Part shown: positions 1 to 11,669 of the stretch, piece by piece
How positions within the stretch are numbered: position 1 is the first letter of the stretch
Layout of the letters: each line of letters opens with the position of its first letter
DNA from: Fasciola hepatica
Taxonomy: Eukaryota > Platyhelminthes > Trematoda > Plagiorchiida > Fasciolidae
Length of the DNA stretch: 64,000 nucleotides
Reading direction: 5' to 3'
Assembly (NCBI GenBank): GCA_948099385.1
Contig: CANUEZ040000029.1
Span: forward strand, 527,501-591,500
The notes under the pieces: generated by a model
Seen by the model: the letters and a program-made list of their open reading frames with translations, nothing else
Databases searched by the model: none
What the model was told of the DNA's origin: nothing
Translations under genes and position numbers: made by a program

Positions 1-1795
1 TTCAGTTGGCCCGCTTCTACAGTAGACCTTCCAAATATACGTGCCAGAGGAACAATGCAAGTTTATGTGACTCCTCCATCAGAGATGGAGGTTATGTGGG
101 ATGTAGGTTATTTCAAAAAAGTACAAAGCTGGTGGACCGGATGGGTTGTCTCCGTCCTTTTTCAAGGATAGAGGCGAAACTTTGGTTTAAGAGTTAAAAC
201 TCCTCCGTATTATTTGGGATAGCGAGCAGATTCCTAAGGAGTGGTGTGAATCGGTGATTGTGCCGATTTACAAGAAAGGTGACAGGTCCTCTTGTGAAAA
301 TTACAGAGGAATTAGCTTGGTAAGTATGCGTCTAAACTGCTCACCGGTCTTATTCCCTACCGATTATCCGGTGTTCGCGAAACGTGTACGCGTTAGAATC
401 AGGCTGGTTTCAGACTCGGTCGTGGTTGGATCGACCAATTCTTTACCCTTTGGCAAACCTTAGAGCACGGACACATCTTCCGTAGGCCCTAAATCTCTGT
501 TTTTCTTGATCTGAAAGCGGCATTCGACTCGGTCGACCGCACAGTTCTCTGGCGCTGCCTCTCACCGAAGGGTGTGCCAGAGAAGTTTATTTCTCTTTTC
601 CAAGGCTTGTATGCAAACGGCCCAAATCGAGTGCGTGCCTACGGCGATCTTTCCCTCGAGTTCACCACGGGAAGTGGTATTCGTTAGGATTGCCTTCTTT
701 CACCTTCCCTCTCCAATTTTGTAGTTGAACTGATTCTTGAGATAGCCCTACCTTCGTGAGAGAAAAGTGGTGTCGAACTTTGCTCAGGCAGTAAACTGTC
801 TAACTTGGAATACGCGGACGCCATTGTTCTTCTGAGTGAAGACCCAGGTAAGTTGCAAGCTCTCTTAGATAGCCCTAACAACAGTGTAACAATGTTTGGG
901 ATGTGTTTTGCACCTTCAGAGTGTAAAATGCTGCTGCAGGACTGGGTTGGCTCAACACCAAACCTTGTCTTGGCAAGGTAAGCTCCAGCTGAAGTAGATA
1001 AATTTTGTTATCTGGATAGTTACATCTCACCAGGTGGACAAACATCAGATGAACTGTCATCGCGTATACAGAAGGCGCGTTTGGATTTTGTCAACCTCCG
1101 CCATCTGTGGCGTCGGCGTGACATCCGATTGTCTGTTAAGGGTACAGTGTACACTGCGGTGGTTAGGTCTGTTCTTCTATACGATTCAGAAACATGGCCG
1201 TTAGGATTAGAAGGTAGACGACGTTTTTCGGGGTCTGAGCATCGATATCTCCGTAGGATTTCCCGAGTATGGTGGGAACACCGTATCAGCAATGCTGAGG
1301 TTAGGCGCAAGGTGTTGGGAACCAGAGGTCAGTCTGTGGATGAAGTACTGAACATAAACAGGTTAAGATGACTGGAACATGTGTTATGCATGACCACCAA
1401 TAGGCTTCCTCAGCGTACGCTGTTCTCTGAGGCAGGTAGTGATTGCAAGGGAGGTTGAGGTGGTCAGTCCATGTCATGGAAAAAAAAGTATGAAAACCTT
1501 GACCAGTGGACTTGGCCGAGTAGGACATGTTAGAGTACCAGATTGGGGTCCACGTGATCCGCCTACCAAATGGTTGGAGACATTAAGTGATATGACTAGG
1601 TGTCACAGTCAGTGGCGTAGTTGCATTCAGACTCTTTCCTTTTCGTCTTGATTTCTGCTTGATACTTTGACATTTTTCAATCTTTATCACTGTGTTCCTG
1701 TTCTTTTCGCCTTTTACTGGACGATGCTAAGAGGTAGCAACCGAAAGCGGAGCACAGAAGTGCGAGGTTAATGGTTGAATAAACCGGACTGAAAC
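1..1795 (+). mobile_element. RTE-like non-LTR retrotransposon, reverse transcriptase remnant (copy 1)
   Basis: Linker and reverse transcriptase of an APE-type non-LTR element, 5' side cut by the window edge. Readable across frames: VPIYKKGDRSSCENYRG, FLDLKAAFDSVDR, then YADAIVLLSED (motif C, second Asp replaced by Ala). The C-terminal part reads LRHLWRRRDIRLSVKG, VLLYDSETWPL and RISNAEVRRKVLG. Several in-frame stops and shifts show it is dead. It ends in a tail ACCGGACTGAAACTG near 1770-1790, resembling the tails at 42200, 49610 and 63060. Confidence 0.85.
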
Positions 1796-1799
1796 TGAA

Positions 1800-2280
1800 A
1801 AGGGAGCAATTGCCAAATTCAAATTTTGGAACTTGTTTACGTTCCATGTACACATTTTATGTAATATATGTCGATTTGATGTGATAGATCAGCCATAACT
1901 GAGTCGCATAGGAATAAGAGGTGTGAGAATCAGTGACAAAAGGAAATGGATATATGGTAAAGATGATTTCGGATGGTGAGCCATTGGAGAAATCAACATC
2001 AGAGTTCCTTACAACAAAACAGTAGTATTATTTATTGATGTGGTCTCGGATTTGTTCTTCTTTGTTTGGCGCCTGAAACAAGTGGGGAACGGTAAACACA
2101 AAAAAGTGGTAAGACTTGCTGAAAACCGGTATGTCATATAGATCTCTTGTGGTTAGCATGGTAGTGACACGTTTAATAACGTGTCAGTTAGTAGTCATGA
2201 CGGTTGAAACCGTGCAAAGTAAGTTAGCGAGAATGGGCTGATTTTTTTTAATTACATGCTTGCGCATGAGTGTAGTGCAA
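1800..2280. other. no gene recognised
   Basis: Unique-looking sequence between the copy 1 retroelement tail and the SINE-like repeat. No coding similarity seen on either strand. Confidence 0.5.
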
Positions 2281-2359
2281 GGGGTATACCCCATAATCAC
2301 AAAGGCCCACTGTACTAGGGATAACCGGCAACGAGACCCTGAGACTTGGAGCAATGGAG

Positions 2360-2515
2360 AATCACATAGGGTCCCAATTGGTCAGGTGTGGTAACAATCC
2401 GGACGTCAGTGGATTACTGTCTACCACCAAAGTAACCGGTGGTGGTGGGGATTGGGACCTCAAACCTCTAGGATGGTAATCATACGCTCTAAACCACTCG
2501 ACCACCACCGGCCAT
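2360..2515 (-). repeat. tRNA-like SINE fragment
   Basis: On the minus strand, TGGTCGAGTGG matches the pol III A-box consensus and GGTCCCAATCC approximates a B box about 40 bases later. CCGGTGGTGG and CCACCACCGG flank it like an acceptor stem. The T-loop is not canonical, so it is more likely a tRNA-derived SINE than a tRNA gene. A 30-bp part (around CCAATTGGTCAG) recurs at 18203-18232. Confidence 0.4.
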
Positions 2516-2559
2516 GCTGTTTGATGTCTCATTTGTCCAACGCGAGACCGCAGGCTGGT

Positions 2560-3750
2560 TGCTAACGGATCACCAACACTCAGTGTATGGGAACTCTACG
2601 TGGTTCTCAACTCTAATTACCTGGGTCGTGTTCGCAGGTTATCCTTAATAATACAATAGGCCTTTAGAAACATTGAATACGCCTCATTCTACTACACTCA
2701 TGTGTAAGTGTGGGAGGAAAGAAACCTGCGTGTGGCTGCATTGTTATTCGAAGCGCCGTTGACCAACTGGTAGGTTCGAAGGACTTCATCCACATGTGTC
2801 GCACAATTGAAGAGGAGCTCAAATTAACCCTGTCATTGCGATCAAGTTTACTGATTTTCCTGGGGTCGAAAAAATCCGAAAACAACAATAAGTATTGATC
2901 GATGTCTCTCAAATTTTGTTTGCCTTCAGGATTTTTAAAATGGGTTTTCTTACTGAGCTGTGAAAGGTGAAAAACTCTTTTGCCTGCTAACAAATCTCAG
3001 GAGGTTTTGGTTCTACAAAACCATCTATGAATTTAGAGTTTTGAATTCAAGTAACAACTCAGTGTAATCTGTGAATGACGTTTGTTAACTACCATTTCTC
3101 AACAATAGGTTTCAATGAAAAACTACCTGAAAAGACATCAGGTTTATATCCGGGGTTAATTCCTTACCTGATCGGGACGAAAGATATTACAACCTGGCAA
3201 ATATCGGCCGTTCCCCCGCCTAGAGAGGTGCTATGACCCACGGTTTTTTCTAAGATTTGAATTGAAAACCAGAATACTCGATCTCAGCTCGCAACTCCGA
3301 TTGCTCCAGCCCGCAATGGCAGATCAGAAGACGACAACTGAGCACGCCAAAACGACTATGTATTTACAGGAATTACTTGGTATTTCAAGCGAAAATCGAC
3401 CGTTCCCAAACTCGGGCGTTCAGTTAGGTTCAAGCCGTGATAGACCGATTAGGTTGGTAAAAACCTATGCCGGTTTGATTGTTGACTCATTGACCCGATT
3501 TTCATCTGACTGTAGATGGCTACTGGATTAGCAGAAGGAGATTGCATTTTGTGTAATCCTATAAACTATTGATTATTCACTCCGGCCTGGTATGCTCCAG
3601 TTCACTAATGGCTCGCTTCAAAAATTTCTTTTATTTTTGACTTCCTAACAAATGCGCTGCGTTTCAAGGAACAACATATCTGAGGACAGTGCTGCGACTT
3701 GTCTAGTGTGGCTCGCCACTGAATATAACCGATGGTGATTGACTGGTGGG
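2560..3750. other. no gene recognised
   Basis: About 1.2 kb with only short open frames. No domain or repeat was identified. Confidence 0.5.
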
Positions 3751-3759
3751 TTTTAGTTT

Positions 3760-4722
3760 CATTAAACATGCGCTTTTTACCTTCAAAGTGTAACATGATG
3801 TTACAAAACTGGACGTCAACGGTTCTGGACTTGATGCTCGATGAGGAGGTACCAACAACTGTTGACCGCTTTATTTACCTCGGCAGCAGCGTAAAGACGG
3901 ATGGAAGTACGGTAGTAAAGATGAGCACTTATTTGTCTAAGTCACGAGCGTTGTACGCTCAACTGAAGCACTTGTGGCGCCAACCTGATATTTCTCTGAA
4001 GCTGAAAGGTCATGTGTACTGTTCCGCGGTGCGTTCAGTTTTGTTGCATGGATGTGAGACATGGAGTCTGCGTGCGTAAGATGTTCGTCGTCTTGAGGTT
4101 CTCGACTATCGATGTTTGCGTAGTATCTCAAAGATTGGATGGAAAGACCGAGTAAGCAATGCTGAGGTCAGAAATCGAGTATTGGGTACCAGTTCAGAGG
4201 ATGTTCTATCACAGCGTATCCAACTTAGTAGACTTCATTGGTTGGGGCACGTGTTACGTATGGCGAACACGTGTATCATACCGTTCACCATTTTCTGTTC
4301 CTCCTGGGGAGTGGAAGAAGCCACGTGGAGGTCAATAGATGACGTGGCAGTGAGGAATGAGAAACTGCACAGCAAACTTAGGGGCAGTAGGTGTCTCACG
4401 TCTTCGTGGTTGGGGTCCAAAAGATCCATCAACCAGTTGACTGGAGACACTGAAGGATATGGCAGCGAACCGTGAAGAGTGTCGATCGTGTTGTCACTTT
4501 CTGTCGAATCAGAATGATTGATCAATGGTCGTTTGTACAGTTAGACTGTGTATTCCTTGTGTTGGCTATCAGGGCGTTCTTTTCCTTCCCCACTCCTGTA
4601 GGCCCACTTCCTATCCACCTTGTTTATCCATTCTTTCAAGTTCTACGTGCAACGTGGCGAGAAAGGCAGTGGTCAATGGGGTTTGCTGTGCTGTTTTACG
4701 CTGTACGATGATGATGATGCTG
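3760..4722 (+). mobile_element. RTE-like element, family I, 5'-truncated copy
   Basis: C-terminal part of the reverse transcriptase ORF: FLPSKCNMMLQNW, FIYLGSSVKTDGSTVV, LKHLWRQPDISLKLKG, SISKIGWKDRVSNAEVRNRV. It is closely similar to the minus-strand copy at 43573-44500. A single in-frame stop follows TWSLRA. The 3' end runs into GATGATGATGATG at 4708-4722, a short tandem tail typical of RTE-clade insertions. 5' truncation is the usual result of target-primed reverse transcription. Confidence 0.88.
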
Positions 4723-4744
4723 CCACGGGCCTCCAAATGCCTCA

Positions 4745-5105
4745 GTATAGTCCGAGGTGGCTGATCTTTCCAAACGCCTATCGAAATGCTCCCACATGAC
4801 TATCTGTCTGTTATAACTTCTTCTGAGGAAGTCCTCATCACTGCATTCTCGTGGCGGAGGTGTTTTCACAAAAGCGATAGGACGAAAGCAAATGCCATGC
4901 GCTCTCCACCGGTTTGACTGACTGATTGATAGTCAATCTAGGGGAGATGGCTAAATTCTGATTCCAAACCAACCATCGGTGGCGTAGGAGACGTACAATT
5001 GTATGCTCATCGGCATCTTTGGCGGAGGGATTTACTGTGGACCCAGGGTGTTTAGTTTCACCCGAAGGTTGTATAAACTGTATAATCAGTCGCGGGCCCC
5101 CAGAT
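4745..5105 (+). repeat. dispersed repeat, copy 1 (possible 5' UTR of the next element)
   Basis: About 360 bp that recurs at 9165-9505 in the same orientation. Shared marks are GAAGTCCT, GGCGGAGGT, GCGCTCTCCACCGG, TTGACTGACT, GTCAATCTAGGGGAG and CCGAAGGTTGTAT. Both copies lie 400-500 bp upstream of an endonuclease domain on the same strand, so the inference is that this is the 5' leader of that retrotransposon family. Confidence 0.6.
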
Positions 5106-5495
5106 GGCTACGAGACCCTCATATCGTCCTTTTGCCTTTTAGGTTAGACGTTCTGATCACAGGATCGAAGTGGGGATCCCTAAGTCAGCCCTCTGCTTTG
5201 GCCTGTCCAACCGGGTAGTGTTCAACCCACATGCTTAGATGAAATCTCCACACATGATCACTCCTTCCTGCGCTCAAATTTACTCACTCACTCAAGCTAC
5301 AGCTACACAATATATGACCGAGTTCCTGGTGGTCGGACAAAACCAGCTCCATATTACCAAACCACTGTTTTACACAACGATATTAGTACTATTCCGTACA
5401 TTTCTCAGATCGCCAGCGACGAAGGCGCTGAGCATGCAAATGATATTCCTCCTTCTGTTGTATGCAGTTCATCACAATCACTACTGAGACCACAT

Positions 5496-6789
5496 ATGCC
5501 ACTGAAGCTCGTAACCTTCATTGTACGCACTCTATTCCAAATAGGCCAGAAAGCAGCTTTAGCGCGCACCCTCGAGACAGTGGCCATTGACGTCTGTTAC
5601 CTGTCCGCGACCCTCATCCAGGACCCTACTCGTAGTTTGTTTGAATTCACCTTCATGGCATGCTTTTACTCTGCGCTTATCCGGAGATGCCGTGGCTTCT
5701 GCACCCAGTCGTGCAGGTACGGGAATCGTTTTGAGTACCAGAGCTGAGTCGGCGCTACGCGACTTGATCCCAACCAACAACAGGTTATGTGCGATTCTCT
5801 TAGAGGACTCGTTCTGATCTAACAAAGGCCACGACAACAACCGCTGTCTGTTGTCGCTGCCTGCGCCCCTACTAGCTGCACTTCGAATACAGCCAAATAT
5901 ATATTCTACCAGAAACTTCACAGACTTCTTCAAAAGGCATCTCATAGAGGCTCGATGATACTGGCTGGAGATCTCCACCCAGATTGGTGACAACTTCATC
6001 TGTGCACAGACCGTCGTTTATTCTTGTCAAGTGCTAACTTCCGGCGCGGCTTTCGGCGCACAGCCACATGGCGACTGCCGTCTGCTAGTCAGTCTTAGAT
6101 ACAGACCACATAGCCATAAGGCAGGACGAACTTTAGACGTTCCAATCGCCGGTACGCCACGTGGCGTCCGCCATCTTCGAGTCAGCAGTAGACCCAGATA
6201 AACCACGTCGCCATTAGCTACAAATGGTGGGGCTGGATGCAAGACTGCCGGTCGTACTGAAGCATTCCCCTTGACTCCGACCGCGCGTCAGTCTGCACCA
6301 AGTTGTCCATGTGCTTCGTTGGGTATGCCAAACGTACTATGCGGTTAGGCTGCGATGTGCTGTCTGATCCGTCTTGCCTATCAACTTTTCGAAACGTTCT
6401 AGCTGAAAGGCTAGGATCAACGCCACCAGATAACATCGACCAGCACTGGTCCCTTATTAAGAATGCTTTGTATTCTGTTGGCGAAGTGAGTTGTGTCCTG
6501 ACCCGGATTTCAGCTGAATCTATACGCCTTCTTGATGCACGCCAATCCATCCCGGCTAGTAAAGACCATAGTGCAGCACGGCTCACAACGAGACGCGAAC
6601 TCTGCGTGGGGATCGCGAAATCTAGTGGTCTCAAAAAGCATCAGAGATGGAACATGCTGCCGCTGTGGAAAATCACCGCAAGCTGTTCTTTCTCATCCGA
6701 GACACCGGTAGGAAGCCACTGGGTGTGAGCGAAACGACCCGTGAAGCTGACGGTTTGCCTATCCACAGTCTTCAGTCTGCACTTTGAAA

Positions 6790-6790
<1 letters not shown>
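5496..6790 (+). mobile_element. RTE-like element, endonuclease and linker remnant
   Basis: APE-type endonuclease pieces in shifted frames: VRTLFQIGQKAALARTLE and VCYLSATLIQDP (N-terminal), GTGIVLSTRAESALRDLIP, LFLSSANFRRGF, then RYATWRPPSSSQQ and INHVAISYKW near 6150-6230. The linker continues from 6303 (RTMRLGCDVLSDPS to about 6790). A segment of about 60 bp is present twice, 98 bp apart (6057-6115 and 6155-6212), both aligning to the same TWRPPS part of the endonuclease. Non-functional. Confidence 0.8.

Positions 6791-6794
<4 letters not shown>

Positions 6795-6854
<60 letters not shown>
6795..6854. repeat. (TA)n microsatellite
   Basis: About 60 bp of uninterrupted TA dinucleotides between two retroelement remnants. 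Can form a cruciform; length in the read may be unreliable. Confidence 0.98.
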
Positions 6855-6857
<3 letters not shown>

Positions 6858-9030
6858 GTAAGCTACCACCGGCATGGCTCAGTCAAGTCGTGTAGGTCGT
6901 GCTGGAGCACACATCTAGATTCAGATCACGCTCTGGTGTGTGACGCGTTCCTGGACGGTTTTCCATCAAACCAAAAGTCGGCCGTCAACAAACGGCCGCA
7001 GGAAAATTTTTCCGGACGCTATAAAGATAGCGTGCATCACATCTTGTGTATTAGTCACACGGCATGCAGCCACGCACTGGATCACATCGGATTCTCTGGG
7101 GTTGCTGGACAGCCGTCGGAATATCCCGGCCGGAAGAGAGAACCACAATGCCTGCGCCTAACTACGAGGAAATTTGATTAGAAGCTTGCGCAGAGACCGA
7201 GAGAATCGATGGTCCGAACGCAGCCAAAATGGAACAAACTGTTGTCACTGGAAACGCTCAGAAGCTTTTCGAACGCATCCGATCCATATGGGCTAAGAAG
7301 CCTGGAGTGTGCGAAATGATCTGCGGGGTAAACCGTCAACCAATCCCCTTCCCGGTGCGTGGATCGATGGGCAGAGCACTTCGAGGAGTACTTTAACTGG
7401 CCTTCAGCGCCAGCGTCCCCACTCAGCAGTCCGTTTGAACCATGTCATGCTCCGTGGATGGTCCGTACTGTCCTACCCACCGAAGAAAAAGGTAGTCGTG
7501 CGCTGCACCCCCCCAAAGCGCAATAAAGCCCCTCAGCCCTAATGAACTCCTTCCGGCCCTCTTCAAAGATGGTAGTATGCCCCTCTCCAAAGCGCTAACC
7601 AGCCTGTTTACCATGATTTGGCTTTACGATTGCATCCCGCAAAGTTGAAACTGCACCCCAGCATCCCTGTATACAACAGGCTAGAAACATCTGTCCCATT
7701 CATCGAGGGATAGGTTTGATCTCGGTAGCGTCAAGCTCTTAGCGTCGGTAGTTTTCTGTAGATTGTCCCCAGTGCGCGAACAACGGGTCCGTGAAGAACA
7801 GTCCAGTTTTCGACCCAACCGCGGGTGCATAGAACAGATTTTCACCACCCGTCAGGTTTTCGAGCTCCGCCACACATGGTAGACCTGCAGTGATCATATT
7901 CTTGGATATCCGAGCAGCTTTTCATGCCGTTGATAAAATAATCTTGTGCGACTGCCTTATCAGATAGGGAGTGTTTGATAGATATGCCAAAATTATCCGG
8001 GCACTATACCATCAGACTTCAGACCGAGTACAAGCATATGGCTCATCGTCAACTTATTTTCCAATTGGAAGCGGCGTTCGTCAATGTTGCCCACTCTCAC
8101 CTTTCCTGCTTAATTATGCGATCGAAGACATCCTGAGAGAGACACAAGGAAGTCAAACGAACGAAGACGTTGAGCTCCTACCTGGTAACAGACTTATAAA
8201 ATTAGACTATGCAGATGACATCGCATTGGTTTACGACGATGTTGCTACGGCACAGTGCGTTCCAGACAACTTCGCATCGTCTGTATTGCATTACGGAATG
8301 TACTTTTCACTCTCCAAGTGCAAAATGCTTCTATAAGACTAACAGAATTCCATCCCCATACTTACCGTCGGTATTGATCAGTTATAAATTGTGGAAATGT
8401 CTGACTACTTGGGAAGCTGTATAACTGCTTACGGGCGGGTAGGAGACAACGTGAACAACCGAATAGCGAAGGTTCAAGCGACATCCTACGATTTGCGTCA
8501 TCCGTAGAGACGACGTGACGTCTCTCTCCGGTTGAAAGGCAGGATGTATTACGCTGCTGTGCGTAGTGTGCTCCTAATCGCTACTGAGACCTGGCCTGTT
8601 TGAGTGGCCGATATCGACCGGTTGTTCGTGTTCCATCATCGATGCTTGAGGAGTATCTCGCAAGTTTGGTGACAACAGTGAATAAGCAGTTCCGCAATTC
8701 GAATGCGCATTTACTGAACTGGGCTTGCCGCGTATCCAATTAGTGCTATCATATCACTACATCGGCTTCGTTCGGTAGAGCATATACTACGTATGCCATC
8801 TCATCGACTTCCCCGTCGCGCTCTATTCGTGGAGCCTGAGGTTGGTTGGAAACGGCAACGTGGAGACCAAGCCATGACATGGCACTGATCTGTCAAAATG
8901 TTGAGGTCAAAACCTACCTCCGTCGGTTTCTCACGTTTGCATGGCTGGAGATCTCGAGATCAACTACACAGTTGGCTGAGAACTTTGTCGTATATGACTC
9001 AAAGTCGTGCTCTGTGGCGGTTATTTTGTA
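6855..9030 (+). mobile_element. RTE-like element, endonuclease C-terminus to reverse transcriptase
   Basis: Starts inside an endonuclease C-terminus (CRSCWSTHLDSDHALVCDAF, with the SDH motif). It runs through the linker to the reverse transcriptase, best preserved at 7971-8336: GSGVRQCCPLSPFLLNYAIE and LDYADDIALVYDD with intact YADD. Beyond 8336 stops and shifts interrupt the C-terminal domain (RRRDVSLRLKG). It is a second element placed just after the 5496-6790 remnant, across the (TA)n tract. Confidence 0.82.
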
Positions 9031-9164
9031 ACGACTTGCATTTGAACTCCTGGGACATTTCTTTTCCGATTCTTCGCGTTCAATTTCCCATGATTTCAAG
9101 GCACCATGCCATTGTGCTTTGTACCCGGTTATCGGTGGATATATACAGTATGGTGGGGGGTGGG

Positions 9165-9505
9165 TGTCTCAGGCTCCGAGTTGGCCACTCCTGAACGCCT
9201 CTCCAAATGCTCTCAAATGACCGCGCGTCCAATGTAGTGTCTGCGAAGGAAGTCCTACTCACTGCCTCCTAATGGCGGAGGTTTTTACAACCGTATGAGG
9301 GCGAAGGTGAACACCCGGCGCTCTCCACCGGGTTGACTGACTAGTAGTCAGTCTAGGGGAGTTGGCTTAACCAATCATGGATGGCGTATGAAGCATACAG
9401 CGCTGCTCACCGGCATCTATAGCGGAGGGGTGTACTGGGCACCCAGAATGTTTGGTCTCATCCGAAGGTTGTATGAACTAAGCAACCAGTCACCGGCTTA
9501 TAGAG
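9165..9505 (+). repeat. dispersed repeat, copy 2
   Basis: Same repeat as 4745-5105, direct orientation, about 4.4 kb apart, with small indels. It precedes the endonuclease remnant at 9990. Confidence 0.6.
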
Positions 9506-9544
9506 ATTCCCAGCAGAGCCGAATGAAGTGTACAGTTGGTCACC

Positions 9545-9750
9545 GGCTCATCTGAACCAACACTGCTACCTTGCAGGACGCGCTTGGTTGCGCAAAGGCT
9601 AGAGGTACATCCTCGAATAAAAATGCCTACTCTGGACCGGGCGACCGAGTTGTACAACAGCCCACAACGTCAACAATGAAACCGATGCGTTGTAATTTTT
9701 CTCTGTTGTTGTTGCGTTGGCATCATGCTTGTTCTCAAGCCGGTGTTATA
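9545..9750 (+). repeat. dispersed repeat, partner at 62150
   Basis: Sequence around CTACCTTGCAG, CGCGCTTGG, GCAAAGGCT and CCTACTCTGGAC recurs at 62150-62300 in the same orientation with moderate divergence. Identity of the element is unknown; the other copy lies next to a Penelope-like ORF. Confidence 0.5.
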
Positions 9751-9751
9751 C

Positions 9752-9752
<1 letters not shown>

Positions 9753-9830
<78 letters not shown>
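9753..9830. repeat. (TA)n microsatellite
   Basis: About 78 bp of TA dinucleotides, the second such tract in the cluster, again between retroelement-derived blocks. Confidence 0.98.
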
Positions 9831-9834
<4 letters not shown>

Positions 9835-9837
9835 GCC

Positions 9838-9965
9838 AAAAAGTAAACCAAAATTGTAGCGTTTTACTGGAAATAATATTCTTCACTCTATGTGAACCTT
9901 TTTCTCCATTCAACCAAATTGTTACTTCCGCAGATTTTGATGTTAAACCAATTCTCTCGGGGTAC
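9838..9965 (+). repeat. inverted repeat Z, left copy
   Basis: About 125 bp repeated in inverted orientation at 11670-11803. Both copies read an open frame with CSVLLE, LCEPFSP and ADFDVKPIL. Family unknown; possibly a coding or terminal part of an undescribed repeat. Confidence 0.65.
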
Positions 9966-9989
9966 CCTTCGCAGTCTGTCGCTTCACTC

Positions 9990-11160
9990 TCCCCGTGTCG
10001 GGAGATCCGGTATCCAGTCCGCGTAGTCAAGCTGGCGCGAGGATCACTCTGCGCACGAGAGCTGAGCGTGTACTGCTAGACTTGATTCCAGTCAACAGTC
10101 GATTGTGTGCAGTCCGGTTGGATGGTTCTGTGCTTTCCAATGGCAACAGACTGGGACATCAATGCTTGTTCGTCTCGTCTGTGTATGTGCCCACTGACTG
10201 CAGTTTTTGTGAGTCCAAGGATGTATTCTTCTAGACGATGACCAAAAATCTGCTTTCCAGGCAGACCTGTCTACACGGTTACCGATGCAACAAGATTTCC
10301 GGGGCCCGAATAAATGTGAGCATTAGCTCAACTAAGTACTGTATACCTCTTCCAGTGCCACACAAGACTCCGACTCAAGTAGACCTCACAGCCAATGAAT
10401 ATCTTCAACATCAGTTGCCCTGTTAGATGCTCGCAGATCCGCCCCTCCGGATGCCATATTCAATGAGGTACGCAAATCCTCGAGACGCTAACTGACTAGG
10501 ATCCTGATAAATGACTGTGATCAGTGGTTGATTGCGAAATGTGGGGAAATGGAAAAGGCTGCATCTATTGGCAGTACTCGCGACCTTTACCGTTTGATTA
10601 GAAGTACCGGTCCACAAAAGCCTGGTGTGAATTAATCAACAAATCCGACGGCTCACTGATCCGTTATCAGGGACTTCGTCTGGACCGTTAGATGGAGCAC
10701 TTCAAGGGACGATTCATTTGGCCCGCTTCTACAGTAGACCTTCCAACTATACGTGCCAGAGGAACAATGCAAGTTTATGTGACTCCTCCATCAGAGATGG
10801 AGGTTATGTGGGATGTAGGTTATTTCAAAAAAGTACAAAGCTGGTGGACCGGATGGGTTGTCTCCGTCCTTTTTCAAGGATAGAGGCGAAACTTTGGTTT
10901 AAGAGTTAAAACTCCTCCGTATTATTTGGGATAGCGAGCAGATTCCTAAGGAGTGGTGTGAATCGGTGATTGTGCCGATTTACAAGAAAGGTGACAGGTC
11001 CTCTTGTGAAAATTACAGAGGAATTAGCTTGGTAAGTATGCGTCTAAACTGCTCACCGGTCTTATTCCCTACCGATTATCCGGTGTTCGCGAAACGTGTA
11101 CGCGTTCGAATCAGGCTGGTTTCAGACTCGGTCGTGGTTGTATCGACCACATCTTGACTA
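9990..11160 (+). mobile_element. RTE-like element, endonuclease, linker and RT N-terminus
   Basis: Endonuclease part RVLLDLIPVNSRLCAVRLDG and LFVSSVYVPTDC (9995-10230). The linker follows (MEKAASIGSTRDLYRLIRS, about 10540-10620, then RWMEHFKGRF near 10690). The RT N-terminus reads VPIYKKGDRSSCENYRG. Stops occur throughout. Bases 10717-11152 are almost identical to 5-440. The copy is interrupted after about 11210 by the foldback element at 11228. Confidence 0.8.
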
Positions 11161-11227
11161 TGCGTCAAATGTTAGCACAGGCAAACTTTCAGTGGCTCGA
11201 CAATCTCTATTTCGCTCATCGGTAGTG

Positions 11228-11389
11228 CATATCCTCCGTCGCGCCCGGGGTTTGAACCATGTCATATGGAACGACATCCGAGCAAAATCAACTCGGTTTT
11301 TCGGATCAGCCCCGACGAGAACGGGGTGACGCGGCCTTCCGGGTGAAAAAGACCCGGGTTCAAACTTTGGACGCGGCGGAGGATATGCA
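11228..11389. mobile_element. short element with terminal inverted repeats (MITE-like)
   Basis: Terminal arms of 32 bp: GCATATCCTCCG at the left and CGGAGGATATGC at the right; 27 of 32 positions pair. The inside carries GGTTTGAACC and GGGTTCAAAC near the arms and no coding capacity. It sits in the reverse transcriptase remnant. No clear target-site duplication was seen. Confidence 0.5.
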
Positions 11390-11669
11390 TCACTGACGTG
11401 CTTCGGGAAGAGCGAAACTCGAGTCTGGTGCTGCCAAGTGCAAGGTTGGTTGGACTATTTGAGGTTTATGTGTGAAAGTTGGAGTCCGAAGGACAGTCAG
11501 TCAAGCAAAGTATCATCAATCCCACACACTACTCGCAAGTAGTTGTGGGGTGTATACGAATAGATTGGATAATATGCACCTAACAGATTTAACAGAGTCG
11601 TTTCTCAACTTATGGTTAGAATGAACCATATAGGATACATGTTGATACCTCGGCCGGATGTTGTAAAGG

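Noticed and set aside
2440..2515. Functional tRNA gene on the minus strand (Leu/Ser-like A box).
   Set aside because: T-arm and anticodon arm are not canonical; a tRNA-derived SINE fits better.
6741..7181. 146-residue plus-strand frame containing a long (YI)n stretch.
   Set aside because: The YI repeat is just the translated (TA)n tract; the ends belong to two retroelement remnants.
9571..9846. Frames with long YI repeats on both strands.
   Set aside because: Artefact of the (TA)n microsatellite, which is open in several frames.
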